From: Sphingomonas sp. M1-B02
GTDB taxonomy: Bacteria; Pseudomonadota; Alphaproteobacteria; Sphingomonadales; Sphingomonadaceae
DNA: 64,000 nt
Reading direction: 5' to 3'
Assembly (NCBI RefSeq): GCF_026167525.1
Contig: NZ_CP110679.1
Location: 2,467,501 to 2,531,500, forward strand
The notes beneath the pieces were generated by a model. The model worked only from the letters and a program-made list of their open reading frames with translations, was not told the DNA's origin and did not search any database. Shown here piece by piece: positions 9,018-18,974 of this stretch (its first letter is position 1; every line of letters begins with the position of its first letter). A program made the position numbers and the translations under genes.

Positions 9018-10036
9018 AGGCGAGCGCGGCGCAGGCCCGCGCCGCGGTCGACAAGCCGAACCCCGAGACGCGGCTCTATCTGTTTCACGGCCCCGATGAA
9101 GCCGGCGCGGCCGAACTTGCCGCCCGGCTGGCACGCGCGCTGGGCCCTGAGGTCGAGCGTATCGATATCGACATGAAGATGCTGCGCGAGCAGCCTGGGC
9201 GGCTCGCCGACGAAGCGGCGTCGATGTCGCTGTTCGGCCGCGCACGTTACATTCGCTTGGCCCCGGTCGAGGAAGCGGCGGGCGAGGCGATTGCGCTGCT
9301 GCTGGCGGCGGAACGCGCGGGCAATCCGGTGGTCGCCATCGGCCCGGGGCTCAAGGCCAGCGGCAAGCTCGTCAAGCTGGCGATAGCGGCTCCCAAGGCG
9401 CTTTCGCATGCCTGCTACGTCCCCGAGGGCATCGATGCGGCGCGTATCGCGACGACCGTTGCGCGCGAGCACGGCTTGCGGCTCACCGGCGACGTGCCCC
9501 AGCGCCTGGCGGCCGCGACGGGCGGCGATCGCGCTATCCTGGCGCGCGAAGTCGAGAAGTTGGCCCTGTTTCTCGACGCCGCGCTGGATCGCCCGCGCGA
9601 TGCCGACGGCGCGGCGCTCGACGCGATCGGCGCCGATCTGGGCGAGCCCGAGCTCTTCCACGCCATCGATGCGGTACTCGACGGTCGGGTTGCGGAGATT
9701 GGCGGGGAACTCGCCCGATTGAGCGAAGCCGGCGGCTCCGCGATCCCGCTGCTGCGGCAGCTCACCCGGCGGCTGATGACGCTGAGCGAGCTTCGTGCTG
9801 ATCTAGACAAGGGCGCGGGTGTCGACGAAGTACTTGAAAAGCATCGTATTTTCTTCCGCGAAAAGGCCGCGACCGGACGCGCCCTGCGCCGCTGGAACGC
9901 CAGCCAGATCGCCCGCGCGATCGACCGCGTCCGCCAGGCCGAGCGTGCGATGATGCATTCGGGGAGCGCCGGCGAAGTCCTTGCCGAAGCCGAATGCGCC
10001 GCCATTGCCCGCGCCGCCGCGCGGGCGCGGGGCTAG
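9014..10036 (+). CDS. holA: DNA polymerase III, delta subunit
   Basis: A 340-residue clamp-loader subunit that opens the beta clamp. The sequence has the HolA pattern: N-terminal RLYLFHGPDEAGAAELAARL (a degenerate P-loop region), the central GDVPQRLAAATGGDRAILAREVEKLALF, and a C-terminal helical collar with EPELFHAIDAVLDG and RLMTLSELRADLD. The ATG overlaps the lptE stop. It converges on parB with a 4-bp stop-codon overlap and no visible terminator between them. Confidence 0.88.
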   Translation: MKASAAQARAAVDKPNPETRLYLFHGPDEAGAAELAARLARALGPEVERIDIDMKMLREQPGRLADEAASMSLFGRARYIRLAPVEEAAGEAIALLLAAERAGNPVVAIGPGLKASGKLVKLAIAAPKALSHACYVPEGIDAARIATTVAREHGLRLTGDVPQRLAAATGGDRAILAREVEKLALFLDAALDRPRDADGAALDAIGADLGEPELFHAIDAVLDGRVAEIGGELARLSEAGGSAIPLLRQLTRRLMTLSELRADLDKGAGVDEVLEKHRIFFREKAATGRALRRWNASQIARAIDRVRQAERAMMHSGSAGEVLAEAECAAIARAAARARG

Positions 10037-10932
10037 ATGCGCTCGCCGCTGAGGCGCTGGCAAAGCATATCGAGCTGGTCGAGCGTCGAATAAGAGAGGC
10101 TCAGCGACCCGCCTCCGGTCGGCCCGTGGGCAATCCGGACGTTAAGCCCCAACACGTCGCCCAATTGGTGCTCGAGCGCGGCGATATCCGCGTCTCGAAT
10201 GTCCTCAGTCGGTGCCTTGCTCTTGGAGGGCTTGGCGGCGCGCGCGAGCTTTTCCGCCTCGCGCACCGAAAGGCCCTTGTCGGCGACGATCCGCGCCAGC
10301 TTCTCGGCATCGGGCGCGCCGATCAGCGCGCGGGCATGGCCCATCTCGATCGCCTTGTCCGCCACCATCTGGCGCACCGCCGCCGGCAGATCGAGCAAGC
10401 GGATCAGATTGGCGACATGGCTGCGCGACTTGTGGACGAGCCGGCCCAGCGCTTCCTGGGTATGGCCGAATTCGGCAATCAGCCGCGCATAGGCCTCCGC
10501 CTCCTCGATCGCGTTGAGATCCTCACGCTGGATATTCTCGACGAGCGCGATCTCCATCGTCTCGGCATCGGTGAGCTCGCGGACGATGACCGGGACTTCG
10601 TGGAGCCGCGCGCGCTGCGCCGCGCGCCAGCGCCGCTCCCCGGCGACGATCTGATAGCTGTGGCCGTGGGGACGCACGACGATCGGCTGGATCAGCCCCC
10701 GCGTCGCGATCGACTGGGCGAGATCCTCGAGCGCGGCCTCGTCGAAATGGCGGCGCGGCTGATCGGGGTGCGGCACCATCGCGCTGACCGGCAGCGTGCG
10801 GATGCCCGGGGTACTGCCGCTTTCGCTGGGGCCAGAGACCGGTGCTTCGGGGACATTGTCGCCGAGCAACGAGGAGAGCCCGCGGCCAAGGCCGGGACGC
10901 GGTTTGCGGGAGGCGGCGCTGGGTTCGGTCAT
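10033..10932 (-). CDS. parB: Chromosome-partitioning protein ParB
   Basis: A 299-residue parS-binding CTPase clamp. The N-terminus has the ParA-stimulating motif (GLGRGLSSLLGDN). The CTP-binding region contains VVRPHGHSYQIVAGERRWRAAQ with the GERRWRA arginine patch, and ALVENIQREDLNAIEEA leads into the helix-turn-helix (HTQEALGRLVHKSRSHVANLIRLL). A dimerisation domain ends the protein. It overlaps parA by 4 bases, and candidate parS sites lie just upstream in the same operon. Confidence 0.96.
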   Translation of the reverse strand: MTEPSAASRKPRPGLGRGLSSLLGDNVPEAPVSGPSESGSTPGIRTLPVSAMVPHPDQPRRHFDEAALEDLAQSIATRGLIQPIVVRPHGHSYQIVAGERRWRAAQRARLHEVPVIVRELTDAETMEIALVENIQREDLNAIEEAEAYARLIAEFGHTQEALGRLVHKSRSHVANLIRLLDLPAAVRQMVADKAIEMGHARALIGAPDAEKLARIVADKGLSVREAEKLARAAKPSKSKAPTEDIRDADIAALEHQLGDVLGLNVRIAHGPTGGGSLSLSYSTLDQLDMLCQRLSGERI

Positions 10933-11711
10933 GCGGCCTTCTTCAGCTTGGGGAGACGCTCGATCACTTCGCGGGCGAGCGCGATATAGGCTTCGGACCC
11001 GGCGCAGCGATGATCGTAGATCAACGCGGGCAGCCCATGGCTCGGCGCCTCGGAAAGGCGCACGTTGCGGGGGATGACCGTATCGAACACCACCCGACCA
11101 AGCACGGCACGAACGTCGTCCGAAACCTGATCGGTCAGCCGATTGCGGCGATCGTACATCGTCAGCGCTACGCCCAGGATCGACAGGCCCGGATTGAAGC
11201 GGCTGCGAATTCGCTCGACGGTGTTGAGCAATTGGCTAAGCCCTTCGAGCGCGAAGAATTCGCATTGCAGCGGTACCAGCAGCGCATGCGCCGCTACCAT
11301 CGCGTTGATCGTCAGCAATCCCAGCGACGGCGGGCAATCGATCAGCACGACGTCCCAGCGATCGCCGCGCTGCCGGCCAAGGGCCAGATCAAGCCGATGC
11401 GTGCGCGCTTCGAACTCGATCAGCTCGATCTCGGCGCCGGACAGATCCTGCGTAGCCGGTACGATGTCGAGCCCGGGGACCTTGGTCGCCATCGCCGCCT
11501 CGTCGAGGGTCAGTTCGGTCACAAGCAGCTCATAGCTCGAATGCGCGCGATCGGCGCGATTGATACCGAGGCCTGTCGAGGCATTGCCTTGCGGATCGAG
11601 ATCGATGAGGAGCACGCGCTGCCCGGTCGCGGCCAGTGCAGTGCCGACGTTGATGGCGGTAGTGGTTTTCCCCACCCCGCCCTTCTGATTGGCGATCGCA
11701 ATGCAGATCAT
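10929..11711 (-). CDS. parA: Chromosome-partitioning ATPase ParA
   Basis: A 260-residue Walker-type ATPase that positions ParB-parS complexes. [20 protein letters not shown] carries the deviant Walker A lysines, IDLDPQGNAST is Walker A', and VVLIDCPPSLGLLT is Walker B. I use the ATG at 11711, which overlaps the rsmG stop (ATGA) and starts right at the first beta-strand; an upstream in-frame ATG lies deep within rsmG and is not credible. Confidence 0.96.
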   Translation of the reverse strand: MICIAIANQKGGVGKTTTAINVGTALAATGQRVLLIDLDPQGNASTGLGINRADRAHSSYELLVTELTLDEAAMATKVPGLDIVPATQDLSGAEIELIEFEARTHRLDLALGRQRGDRWDVVLIDCPPSLGLLTINAMVAAHALLVPLQCEFFALEGLSQLLNTVERIRSRFNPGLSILGVALTMYDRRNRLTDQVSDDVRAVLGRVVFDTVIPRNVRLSEAPSHGLPALIYDHRCAGSEAYIALAREVIERLPKLKKAA

Positions 11712-12331
11712 TTCGGCCGCACCCCTCGGGCCACCACGATTCCGGACTCCGGCTGCGTAATGCTTGGTTCCACGTGAAACACACCTTGCCACTTCGTCTT
11801 GGCGGCTTCCACCTCGGAATGCGCAGTGCGTCCTTTCGGGAGCAGCCAGACTGTGGACGAATTTGTGCAATGCACTGTGGATAACAACAAGCCCGGCAAA
11901 TCGGCCACGGCGCGCGCCGAAATCACCGAGGCGAGTTCGCTTGGCTTATAAGTCTCGATTCGCGTCGGTTGGACAATCACCTGCGCCTCCAGACCGAGGA
12001 TCGAAATCGCATCGCGCAGGAACTGGACGCGGCGGCCCCGTGGCTCGACCAGCACCGTTGGCCAGTCCGAAAGGACGGCCACGACCAGCCCCGGGAGGCC
12101 CGCCCCGCTTCCTACGTCGACCCAGCTACCCTTGCCCGCGGTCTCCGCCAGAGGGAGCAACTGCGCGGAATCCAGCAGGTGCCGAGACCAGATCGTGGCC
12201 AGCGACGCGGCCGAGACCAAATTCTGGTTGATCGATTCCGCGCGCAAAATCTCGGCGTAAGTGGCGAGCTTGGTTTCACGTGAAACACCGAACCGCTCTG
12301 CAATCCACCCTCTGGCTTCATCCTCGGTCAT
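11708..12331 (-). CDS. rsmG: 16S rRNA m7G527 methyltransferase RsmG
   Basis: A 207-residue SAM-dependent methyltransferase that modifies G527 of 16S rRNA. The SAM motif [33 protein letters not shown] and [13 protein letters not shown] are characteristic. It sits between mnmG and parA with 4-base overlaps on both sides. Two parS palindromes lie inside this gene, one in the N-terminal coding part (encoding VSRET) and one near the 3' end (encoding FHVEP). Confidence 0.93.
   Translation of the reverse strand: MTEDEARGWIAERFGVSRETKLATYAEILRAESINQNLVSAASLATIWSRHLLDSAQLLPLAETAGKGSWVDVGSGAGLPGLVVAVLSDWPTVLVEPRGRRVQFLRDAISILGLEAQVIVQPTRIETYKPSELASVISARAVADLPGLLLSTVHCTNSSTVWLLPKGRTAHSEVEAAKTKWQGVFHVEPSITQPESGIVVARGVRPK
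11767..11780. other. parS: parS site 1 (ParB-binding palindrome)
   Basis: GTTCCACGTGAAAC differs from a perfect GTTTCACGTGAAAC by one base. It lies inside the 3' part of rsmG, 56 bp upstream of the parA start. ParB is encoded in the same operon. Confidence 0.85.
12273..12286. other. parS: parS site 2 (perfect ParB-binding palindrome)
   Basis: GTTTCACGTGAAAC is a perfect 14-bp inverted repeat identical to the core of the widely conserved parS consensus. It lies inside the 5' part of rsmG, about 8.3 kb from the probable origin. Confidence 0.92.
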
Positions 12332-14163
12332 GCAGCACTGCGCCTACGGGCGTGGAGCAGGATTGCGGAGAGCGCAGCGGGGGTGATCCCGCGGATACGT
12401 CCGGCCGCACCCAAGGTCTGGGGCCGCGCGGCACCAAGCCGCTCCACCATCTCGTTGGACAGCCCAGCGATGCTGGCGAAGTCCAGCGCAGCGTCGATGC
12501 GGACATTATCATTGGCACGCAGATGGGCGACCTCGCTTTCCTGCCGCTCGAGATAGGGCGCGTAGCGAGCATCCTCGACAAACTCGGCGAGCAAGGTTGG
12601 ATCCGCTGTCACCCCATCGACCACATGGACGATTTCCACCCCGGCAAAGCGCAGCCACTCCTTGGCGCTGCGACGGGCGCCGTCCTGGCCGACGGGCGCG
12701 CCACGATCCTGCATCTCGGTTGCGCTCAACGTCACCGAGAAATCCCTGTCCAACTGCGCCCGCGCATCGAGCCGTTCGCGCAACCGGTCGGCTCGCTCGG
12801 CTCCCAGGCAGCCCGTCGCGGCCGCGATCGGACCAAGCCGGGTCTCGGCATTGTCGGCGCGCAACCGCAGCCTGAACTCCGCGCGCGCGGTGAGCATCCG
12901 ATAGGGTTCGGTGACTCCCTGCAGCACCAGGTCATCGATCATAACGCCAAGATAGCCATCGGCGCGATCGATGATCAGTGGTGCCAGCGACAGCGCAGAC
13001 GCGGCCGCATTTGCTCCCGCCACCAGCCCCTGCCCGGCCGCTTCTTCATAGCCGGTTGTGCCATTGATCTGCCCCGCGAAATAGACACCGGGGATTGCCG
13101 GCAAGGCCAGCGTCAAGTCCAGCGCGCGCGGATCGATATAATCATATTCGACCGCATAGCCGGGCGTGACGATCGTCGTCCGCTCCAGCCCTGGGATCGA
13201 TGCGATCATCGCCGCCTGGACATCGACCGGCAACGAGGTCGACAGGCCGTTGGGATAGATCAGATGGGTGTCGAGCCCTTCGGGCTCCAGGAAGATCTGA
13301 TGTCCGTCGCGATCACCGAAGCGGTGGATCTTGTCCTCGATCGATGGGCAATAACGCGGCCCCAGCCCATCGATCGCGCCGCTGAATAGAGGCGAGCGAT
13401 CCAGCCCGCCGCGGATCACTGCATGCGTCGCCATCGTCGTGCGCGTCACGCCGCAGTGAAGCTGGGGCAACGTGCGTGCGGTTGTGGCCGGCGACATCGT
13501 CCAGGGTTCGCTGTCCGAAGGTTGTTCGGCGATCCGCGACCAGTCGACCGTGCGACCGTCGAGCCGCGGCGGGGTCCCCGTCTTGAGCCGCTCCATTGGC
13601 AGCGCCAACTCGCGGAGCTGCGAGGCGAGCAAGCTGGCAGCCGCCTCATCGACTCGTCCGCCGTCCAGCCGCTCTTCGCCCCGGAAAATCCTTCCTCCAA
13701 GAAATGTCCCGGTGGCCAGCACCACCGAGCGCGCGCGCAACAGCGAGCCATCCGCCAGCCGCACCCCGGCCACGGAACCCGCCTGTAGCTCGAGGCCCGC
13801 CGCCTCCCCTTCGACAAGCATCAGGCCGGGCTGTCTCGCGAGCATCGCCTGGATCGCGCCCGCGTAAAGCCGTCGATCGGCCTGCACCCGCGGGCCCTGC
13901 ACCGCTGTACCCTTGCTCCGATTGAGCATGCGATAATGGATGCCTGCCGCGTCGGTCGCGCGCGCGATCAGCCCGTCGAACGCATCGACTTCGCGAACCA
14001 GATGGCCCTTGCCGAGCCCCCCGATCGCTGGATTGCACGACATCGCGCCTACTTTGCCGAGGTCGAAACTGAGCAGCGCCGTCCGCGCCCCGCGCCGCGC
14101 GGACGCGGCGGCGGCTTCGGTTCCGGCATGGCCTCCACCGATGACGATTACGTCGAACTGCAT
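12328..14163 (-). CDS. mnmG: tRNA uridine-5-carboxymethylaminomethyl modification enzyme MnmG (GidA)
   Basis: A 611-residue FAD enzyme that, with MnmE, makes (carboxymethyl)aminomethyl-U34 in tRNA anticodons. The N-terminus [17 protein letters not shown] is the dinucleotide-binding motif; [21 protein letters not shown] and the C-terminal [12 protein letters not shown] and [17 protein letters not shown] are MnmG signatures. Length is slightly under the E. coli protein (629). It lies directly downstream of mnmE and overlaps rsmG by 4 bases; the 55-bp gap to mnmE holds parS site 3. Confidence 0.96.
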   Translation of the reverse strand: MQFDVIVIGGGHAGTEAAAASARRGARTALLSFDLGKVGAMSCNPAIGGLGKGHLVREVDAFDGLIARATDAAGIHYRMLNRSKGTAVQGPRVQADRRLYAGAIQAMLARQPGLMLVEGEAAGLELQAGSVAGVRLADGSLLRARSVVLATGTFLGGRIFRGEERLDGGRVDEAAASLLASQLRELALPMERLKTGTPPRLDGRTVDWSRIAEQPSDSEPWTMSPATTARTLPQLHCGVTRTTMATHAVIRGGLDRSPLFSGAIDGLGPRYCPSIEDKIHRFGDRDGHQIFLEPEGLDTHLIYPNGLSTSLPVDVQAAMIASIPGLERTTIVTPGYAVEYDYIDPRALDLTLALPAIPGVYFAGQINGTTGYEEAAGQGLVAGANAAASALSLAPLIIDRADGYLGVMIDDLVLQGVTEPYRMLTARAEFRLRLRADNAETRLGPIAAATGCLGAERADRLRERLDARAQLDRDFSVTLSATEMQDRGAPVGQDGARRSAKEWLRFAGVEIVHVVDGVTADPTLLAEFVEDARYAPYLERQESEVAHLRANDNVRIDAALDFASIAGLSNEMVERLGAARPQTLGAAGRIRGITPAALSAILLHARRRSAA

Positions 14164-14203
14164 GCCTGCTCGCTACCGCTTGCGGCGGGCGCGGTCAAAA
14201 GGC

Positions 14204-14217
14204 GTTTCACGTGGAAC
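14204..14217. other. parS: parS site 3 (ParB-binding palindrome)
   Basis: GTTTCACGTGGAAC, one base off the perfect palindrome, fills part of the 55-bp space between mnmE and mnmG. It is the only one of the three close sites that is intergenic. Confidence 0.85.
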
Positions 14218-14218
14218 A

Positions 14219-15508
14219 TCATTTCCCGATGCAGAATCGCGCGAACAGGCTGTCGAGCATCGCTTCGACCCCCGATCGCCCCGTGATCGCGTCGAACGCT
14301 CGTCTGGCGCTACGAAGCTCTTCCGCCATCAGCAACAGATCGCTCTGCTCTGCTGCGCGTCGAAGGGCAGCCTCGGCTTGGCCAACCAGGGCCCGCTGGC
14401 GCCCGTTCAATGCAACTGCGTCTGGAGGCGGCAACAAGTGTCGCGACGCCTCCGAGAGCAGGTCCCAGAACGCCCGAACGCCCTCCCCGCTATGGACCGA
14501 AATCGCGACGTCCTTTGCCCCGCTCTGCTCTCGACCGGCCTCATCGGCGCGTGCATGGACCCAGATCGGGCATGGATGGCCCGGCGGCGCATCGTCGCCC
14601 AGCCAGACCAGGATATCGGCCTCTTGCATTGCGTCGCGTGCACGCGAAATTCCGATCGCCTCGATCGCGTCACCGGTCGAATCCGCGAGGCCCGCCGTAT
14701 CAATCAATAGATAGGCAACTCCATCCCGCACGATCGGTACCTCGATCCGATCACGTGTCGTCCCGGCGAGGGACGAGACGATCGCTGCCTCGCGCCCGGC
14801 AAGTGCATTGAGCAGAGTCGACTTGCCGGCATTGCGCGGGCCGGCGAGAACGACGCGTAACCCGTCGCGCAAGCGCTCGACCGGCGGTTGTGCGAGCGTC
14901 GCTGCGAGACGGGCGCCAAGTGACGATGCCGCGTCACGCAGCGTTGCTTCGGACCCGGCTCCGCCCGCAACATCGTCCTCATCGCTATGATCAAGCAGCG
15001 CTTCGACCTGCGCCGCCACTGCCAGCAGTTCACCATTCCATCCCTCGACCTCCCGGCGTACCCCGCCCTCTGCCGATCGAAGGGCGGTGCGGCGCTGCGC
15101 TTCGGTCTCGGCCATCAGCAAGTCGCCGAGCCCCTCGGCCTCGCTGAGATCCAGCCTCCCGTTCAGCAGCGCCCGGCGAGTGAACTCACCCGCGTCGGCG
15201 GGACGCAGCCCGGGGATCGCTGCCAGGCAGCGCTCGACCGCCCGCACCACTGCGCGCCCGCCGTGCAGATGAAGCTCGACGATATCCTCGCCGGTGGCGC
15301 TGTCTGGTGCGGGAAAGCAAAGCACGAGCGCACGATCGAGCAATTCCCCGTCGGCGGGATCGCGCAACGCGCGCAAGCCGGCCCTGCGCGCTTCGGGCAA
15401 TGCGCCCCCAAGGCTGCGTACGGCCTCGCACGCGCCCGGGCCGCTCAGGCGCAGAACCGCGATGGCGGCGGGCGGGACACCGCTGGAAACCGCGAAGATG
15501 GTGTCCAT
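14219..15508 (-). CDS. mnmE: tRNA modification GTPase MnmE
   Basis: A 429-residue GTPase partner of MnmG. It has the formyl-THF-binding N-terminal domain (MDTIFAVSSGVPPAAIAVLRLSG), a GTPase domain with G1 GPRNAGKS at 223-230 and G3 DTAGL at 270-274, and ends with the conserved CIGK. The G1 has Pro and Arg swapped relative to the usual G-R-P-N-x-G-K-S, which still fits G1. It begins one base after the DUF6489 gene stop, so both belong to the mnmE-mnmG-rsmG-parA-parB operon. Confidence 0.95.
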   Translation of the reverse strand: MDTIFAVSSGVPPAAIAVLRLSGPGACEAVRSLGGALPEARRAGLRALRDPADGELLDRALVLCFPAPDSATGEDIVELHLHGGRAVVRAVERCLAAIPGLRPADAGEFTRRALLNGRLDLSEAEGLGDLLMAETEAQRRTALRSAEGGVRREVEGWNGELLAVAAQVEALLDHSDEDDVAGGAGSEATLRDAASSLGARLAATLAQPPVERLRDGLRVVLAGPRNAGKSTLLNALAGREAAIVSSLAGTTRDRIEVPIVRDGVAYLLIDTAGLADSTGDAIEAIGISRARDAMQEADILVWLGDDAPPGHPCPIWVHARADEAGREQSGAKDVAISVHSGEGVRAFWDLLSEASRHLLPPPDAVALNGRQRALVGQAEAALRRAAEQSDLLLMAEELRSARRAFDAITGRSGVEAMLDSLFARFCIGK

Positions 15509-15509
15509 T

Positions 15510-15743
15510 TCAGCCGCCGCTCTTGTTCCCGCCCTCGAACAGCCCGCGCCAGAAATTCATCCCCGCTTCACCCATCGGTGCCCAGTTGCGCATCATTTCC
15601 TGAAACGCCTCAGGACTTCCTTGTTTATCAATGGCTTCGACCATCATGCCGACATATTTTTCATGGACCGGAGCAAGATCGGGGAGCCCCATCGCGCGGC
15701 GCGCCTCTTCGGGCGTGCATTCGACTTCGACATTGATCTTCAT
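15510..15743 (-). CDS. DUF6489-like small protein, function unknown
   Basis: A 77-residue acidic protein starting MKINVEVECTPEEARRAMGLPDL, followed by a helical stretch rich in Met and ending FWRGLFEGGNKSGG. I associate it with the small sphingomonad/alphaproteobacterial family DUF6489. It is the first gene of the mnmE operon as I read it. No signal peptide or catalytic motif is seen. A longer frame upstream exists but has non-coding character and would run over the divergent ogt start. Confidence 0.75.
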   Translation of the reverse strand: MKINVEVECTPEEARRAMGLPDLAPVHEKYVGMMVEAIDKQGSPEAFQEMMRNWAPMGEAGMNFWRGLFEGGNKSGG

Positions 15744-15798
15744 GGCGCGCTTACTCTCCGCTTGAGCCTGCCGCGGCGCGGCTGCTAGGCCAAAGGCC

Positions 15799-16278
15799 AT
15801 GTATGCGCGCGACCATGCCCTGATCGCAACGCCCATCGGCACCGTCGCCGTCGAGGGCGACGACGCGCAGGTTGCCGCGGTGCGAATCGGCGAGGCCGGC
15901 CCCGTGACCAAAGGCTCCGCCGCGGCGGTCCGCACAGCGATCGAGCAACTCGAACAATGGTTCGCCGGTGAACGCCGGGTCTTCGATGTGGCCATGGCGG
16001 CACCCGCCACCCTGCGCGGCGCCGAATTGCGCGACGGGCTCGTGGCAGTCGGCTATGGCGAAACCCTGAGCTACGGCACGCTGGCGCGGACATTGAGATC
16101 GAGCCCCCGCGCGATCGGCCAGCTCTGCGCGCGCAATCCCTTCCCCATCCTCGTGCCCTGCCACCGCATCCTCGGCAGCGGCGGCGCACTCGGCGCCTAT
16201 TCGGCGGGCGACGGACCCAAGACCAAATCCTGGCTGGTCGAGCATGAGCGCCAGCACTCGAGAAGGACCCTGTTATGA
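15799..16278 (+). CDS. ogt: Methylated-DNA--protein-cysteine methyltransferase (Ogt/AGT-like)
   Basis: A 159-residue suicide repair protein that moves O6-alkyl groups from guanine to its own cysteine. The active site is ILVPCHRIL with Cys121, preceded by the helix-turn-helix region SYGTLARTLRSSPRAIGQLCARNPFP. The N-terminal domain is short, as in Ogt-type proteins. The helix before SYG lacks the usual F-Q-x-x-V-W residues, a mild divergence. It overlaps the next gene by 4 bases. Confidence 0.88.
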   Translation: MYARDHALIATPIGTVAVEGDDAQVAAVRIGEAGPVTKGSAAAVRTAIEQLEQWFAGERRVFDVAMAAPATLRGAELRDGLVAVGYGETLSYGTLARTLRSSPRAIGQLCARNPFPILVPCHRILGSGGALGAYSAGDGPKTKSWLVEHERQHSRRTLL

Positions 16279-16973
16279 ACGACGTCACCATCAATGCGCT
16301 GGACGGAAGTGGCAGCTTCCAGGCCTATGTCGCGGAACCCAGCGGAACGCCGCGCGCGGCGATCATCGTGATCCAGGAAATCTTCGGAGTGAACCCGGGC
16401 ATTCGCGGCAAATGCGATCGCTGGGCCGAGGAAGGTTACCTCGCCATCGCCCCCGATCTCTTCTGGCGTATCGAACCGGGCGTTCAGCTCGATCCGGACA
16501 TTCCCGACGAGCTCCAGCGTGCGTTCGGCCATATGAACCAGTTCGATCAGGATCTGGGCGTGGCCGATATCGAGGCGACGATCCAGGCGGCGCGGGCGCG
16601 GATCGATGGCGGCAAGGTCGGCGTCGTCGGCTTCTGCCTAGGCGGGCGGCTGGCCTTCATGGCGGCGACGCGGACCGATGCCGATGCGAGCGTGGGCTAT
16701 TATGCGGTCGGCGTCGACAATCTGCTCGACGAGAAGCATGCCATCGCGAAGCCGCTGCTACTCCACATCGCAGGCGCGGATCATTTCGTCACGCCCGACA
16801 TTCAGGCAGCAATGCATGCGGGACTCGACGATCACCCCAAGGTGACGTTGTTCGACTATCCCGGCGAGGATCACGGATTCGCCGCCGAGATGGGCGATCG
16901 CCGCTCAGAAGAAGCCGCCACGCTTGCCGACAAGCGAACCAGCGACTTCTTTGCGGAGAAACTAACTAGCTGA
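16275..16973 (+). CDS. Dienelactone hydrolase family protein
   Basis: A 232-residue alpha/beta hydrolase. The nucleophile elbow is GFCLGG with Cys121, and Glu36 (QEIFG), Asp169 (GADHF) and His200 (GEDHGF) complete the dienelactone-hydrolase active-site set. Cys as nucleophile is the family hallmark. Substrates may be carboxymethylenebutenolide or other esters; no aromatic catabolic genes are nearby, so the role is open. It overlaps ogt at the start and the opposing terC gene by 8 bp at the end. Confidence 0.88.
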   Translation: MNDVTINALDGSGSFQAYVAEPSGTPRAAIIVIQEIFGVNPGIRGKCDRWAEEGYLAIAPDLFWRIEPGVQLDPDIPDELQRAFGHMNQFDQDLGVADIEATIQAARARIDGGKVGVVGFCLGGRLAFMAATRTDADASVGYYAVGVDNLLDEKHAIAKPLLLHIAGADHFVTPDIQAAMHAGLDDHPKVTLFDYPGEDHGFAAEMGDRRSEEAATLADKRTSDFFAEKLTS

Positions 16974-17700
16974 AGAAGCTGAGGATTCCTGGCGTGTCGT
17001 GATTGCCGATCCAGCCTTCATAGATCATCTTGAAGGCCACGAAGACAATCACGGCCAGCCCAAAATAGGCGATCCAGCGGTAGCGATCGATCAGCTGCGC
17101 GATGAAGTTCGCCGCCAGCCCCATCAGCGCGACCGACAGCAGCAGGCCGACGACCAGAATCCCTGGATGTTCGCGGGCCGCCCCTGCGACCGCCAGCACA
17201 TTGTCGAGGCTCATCGAAACGTCGGCCACCGCGACTGCCCAGGCGGCACCGGCGAAGCTGCGTGCGGGCTTCAGCCCCGAATGCTCGTCGCCACTGATCT
17301 CCGCGGATCCCGCGCTCTGGCCGCTATGCCGAATCTCGCGCCAGAACTTCCAGCTGACCCACAGCAACAGCAGCCCGCCGGCGAAGATCAAACCGACGAT
17401 CCCCATCAGCCAACTGACGATCAACGCGAAGAAGATGCGAAGCACCAGCGCGGCGCCGATGCCGATCAGAATCACCTTCTTGCGCTGGTCGGCGGGGAGC
17501 CCCGCGGCAAGCGCACCGACGACGATCGCATTGTCGCCCGCCAGTACCAGATCGATCATCAGCACCGATCCGAACGCGGCCAGCGCCGCGGGTTCGGTGA
17601 TGTTGGAGAAATCCTTGAGGATGTTCGCCCAGATGTCGGCGGGCGAGCCCATGCCGGCGGCGGCGGCCGTGGTCGCGGCGGCGAGAAGTTGCTCGATCAT
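16966..17700 (-). CDS. TerC-family integral membrane protein (probable metal exporter)
   Basis: A 244-residue polytopic membrane protein. The two family repeats contain conserved acidic and asparagine residues in the membrane: LMIDLVLAGDNAIVVG and VADVSMSLDNVLAVAGAA. TerC/Alx-type proteins are linked to Mn2+ export or metal supply to exported enzymes. It follows rho by 17 bp on the same strand and may be read from the rho transcript. A hydrophilic loop after residue 125 carries several acidic residues. Confidence 0.88.
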   Translation of the reverse strand: MIEQLLAAATTAAAAGMGSPADIWANILKDFSNITEPAALAAFGSVLMIDLVLAGDNAIVVGALAAGLPADQRKKVILIGIGAALVLRIFFALIVSWLMGIVGLIFAGGLLLLWVSWKFWREIRHSGQSAGSAEISGDEHSGLKPARSFAGAAWAVAVADVSMSLDNVLAVAGAAREHPGILVVGLLLSVALMGLAANFIAQLIDRYRWIAYFGLAVIVFVAFKMIYEGWIGNHDTPGILSFFS

Positions 17701-17717
17701 GCGGCAGTCCTAACGGA

Positions 17718-18974
17718 TCAGGAGTTCATGCTGTCGAAGAAATCCTCGTTGGTCTTCGAATTCTTCATCTTGTCGAGCAGGAATTCCATCGCGTCGATCG
17801 TGCCCATCTGCATGAGGATGCGGCGCAGCACCCACATCTTGGAGAGCTTGGCCTGGTCGACCAGCAGCTCTTCCTTGCGGGTGCCCGACTTGCCGACGTC
17901 GAGCGCCGGGAAGATGCGCTTGTCTGCCACCTTGCGATCGAGAACGATTTCCGAGTTACCGGTACCCTTGAATTCCTCGAAGATGACTTCGTCCATGCGG
18001 CTGCCGGTATCGATCAACGCAGTGGCGATGATCGAGAGCGAGCCGCCTTCCTCGATGTTGCGCGCGGCTCCGAAGAAGCGCTTGGGACGCTGGAGCGCGT
18101 TTGCGTCCACACCGCCGGTCAGCACCTTGCCCGAGCTCGGCACGACGGTGTTGTAGGCGCGGCCGAGGCGCGTGATCGAATCGAGCAGGATGACGACATC
18201 CTTCTTGTGCTCGACCAGGCGCTTCGCCTTTTCGATAACCATTTCAGCGACTTGCACGTGGCGCTGCGCGGGTTCGTCGAAGGTCGAGGAGACGACTTCG
18301 CCCTTCACGCTGCGCTGCATGTCGGTGACTTCCTCGGGCCGCTCGTCGATGAGCAGCACGATCAGGAAGACCTCGGGGTGGTTGTCGGTAACCGCCTTGG
18401 CGATATTCTGCAGCATCACCGTCTTGCCGACCCGCGGCGGCGCCACGATCAGCGTCCGCTGGCCCTTGCCCTGCGGCGAGATGATGTCGATCACGCGCGC
18501 CGACTTGTCCTTGGCAGTCGGATCCTGCGGATCGAGCGTCAGCTTGGATTCGGGATAGAGCGGCGTCAGATTGTCGAAATTGACCCGGTGGCGCACCGCA
18601 TCGGGATCGTCGAAATTGACCGACACCAGGCGGACCAGCGCGAAATAGCGCTCGCCGTCCTTGGGCCCGCGGATCTCGCCTTCCACCGTGTCGCCGGTGC
18701 GCAGGCCGAACTTGCGAACCTGGTTGGGCGAGACATAGATGTCGTCGGGGCCGGCGAGATAATTGGCCTGTGCCGAGCGCAGGAAGCCGAAGCCGTCGGG
18801 GAGCACTTCGATCGTGCCCTCGCCCATGATTTCTTCGCCATTCTCGGCCTGCGCCTTCAGGATCGCGAACAGCAGATCCTGCTTGCGCAGCGTCGATGCG
18901 CTCTCGACGCCAAGCTCCTCGGCCATGCTGACCAGTTCTGCGGGCGGGGTTTTCTTGAGGTCTTTGAGATGCAT
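17718..18974 (-). CDS. rho: Transcription termination factor Rho
   Basis: A 418-residue hexameric RNA helicase. The N-terminal RNA-binding region includes [21 protein letters not shown] and the OB fold ([17 protein letters not shown]). Walker A is APPRVGKT at 178-185, Walker B ends [11 protein letters not shown], and the Q-loop/R-loop region [21 protein letters not shown] is intact. There is no large insertion. It has a 150-bp upstream region shared with the hemJ 3' end, so it probably has its own promoter. Confidence 0.97.
   Translation of the reverse strand: MHLKDLKKTPPAELVSMAEELGVESASTLRKQDLLFAILKAQAENGEEIMGEGTIEVLPDGFGFLRSAQANYLAGPDDIYVSPNQVRKFGLRTGDTVEGEIRGPKDGERYFALVRLVSVNFDDPDAVRHRVNFDNLTPLYPESKLTLDPQDPTAKDKSARVIDIISPQGKGQRTLIVAPPRVGKTVMLQNIAKAVTDNHPEVFLIVLLIDERPEEVTDMQRSVKGEVVSSTFDEPAQRHVQVAEMVIEKAKRLVEHKKDVVILLDSITRLGRAYNTVVPSSGKVLTGGVDANALQRPKRFFGAARNIEEGGSLSIIATALIDTGSRMDEVIFEEFKGTGNSEIVLDRKVADKRIFPALDVGKSGTRKEELLVDQAKLSKMWVLRRILMQMGTIDAMEFLLDKMKNSKTNEDFFDSMNS

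Noticed and set aside
11711..11870. N-terminal extension of ParA
   Set aside because: The extension would lie within rsmG and precede the beta-strand and Walker A start; the ATGA overlap start is far better.
12280..13389. Plus-strand frame opposite mnmG
   Set aside because: No family features; an artefact of antisense G+C-rich codons.
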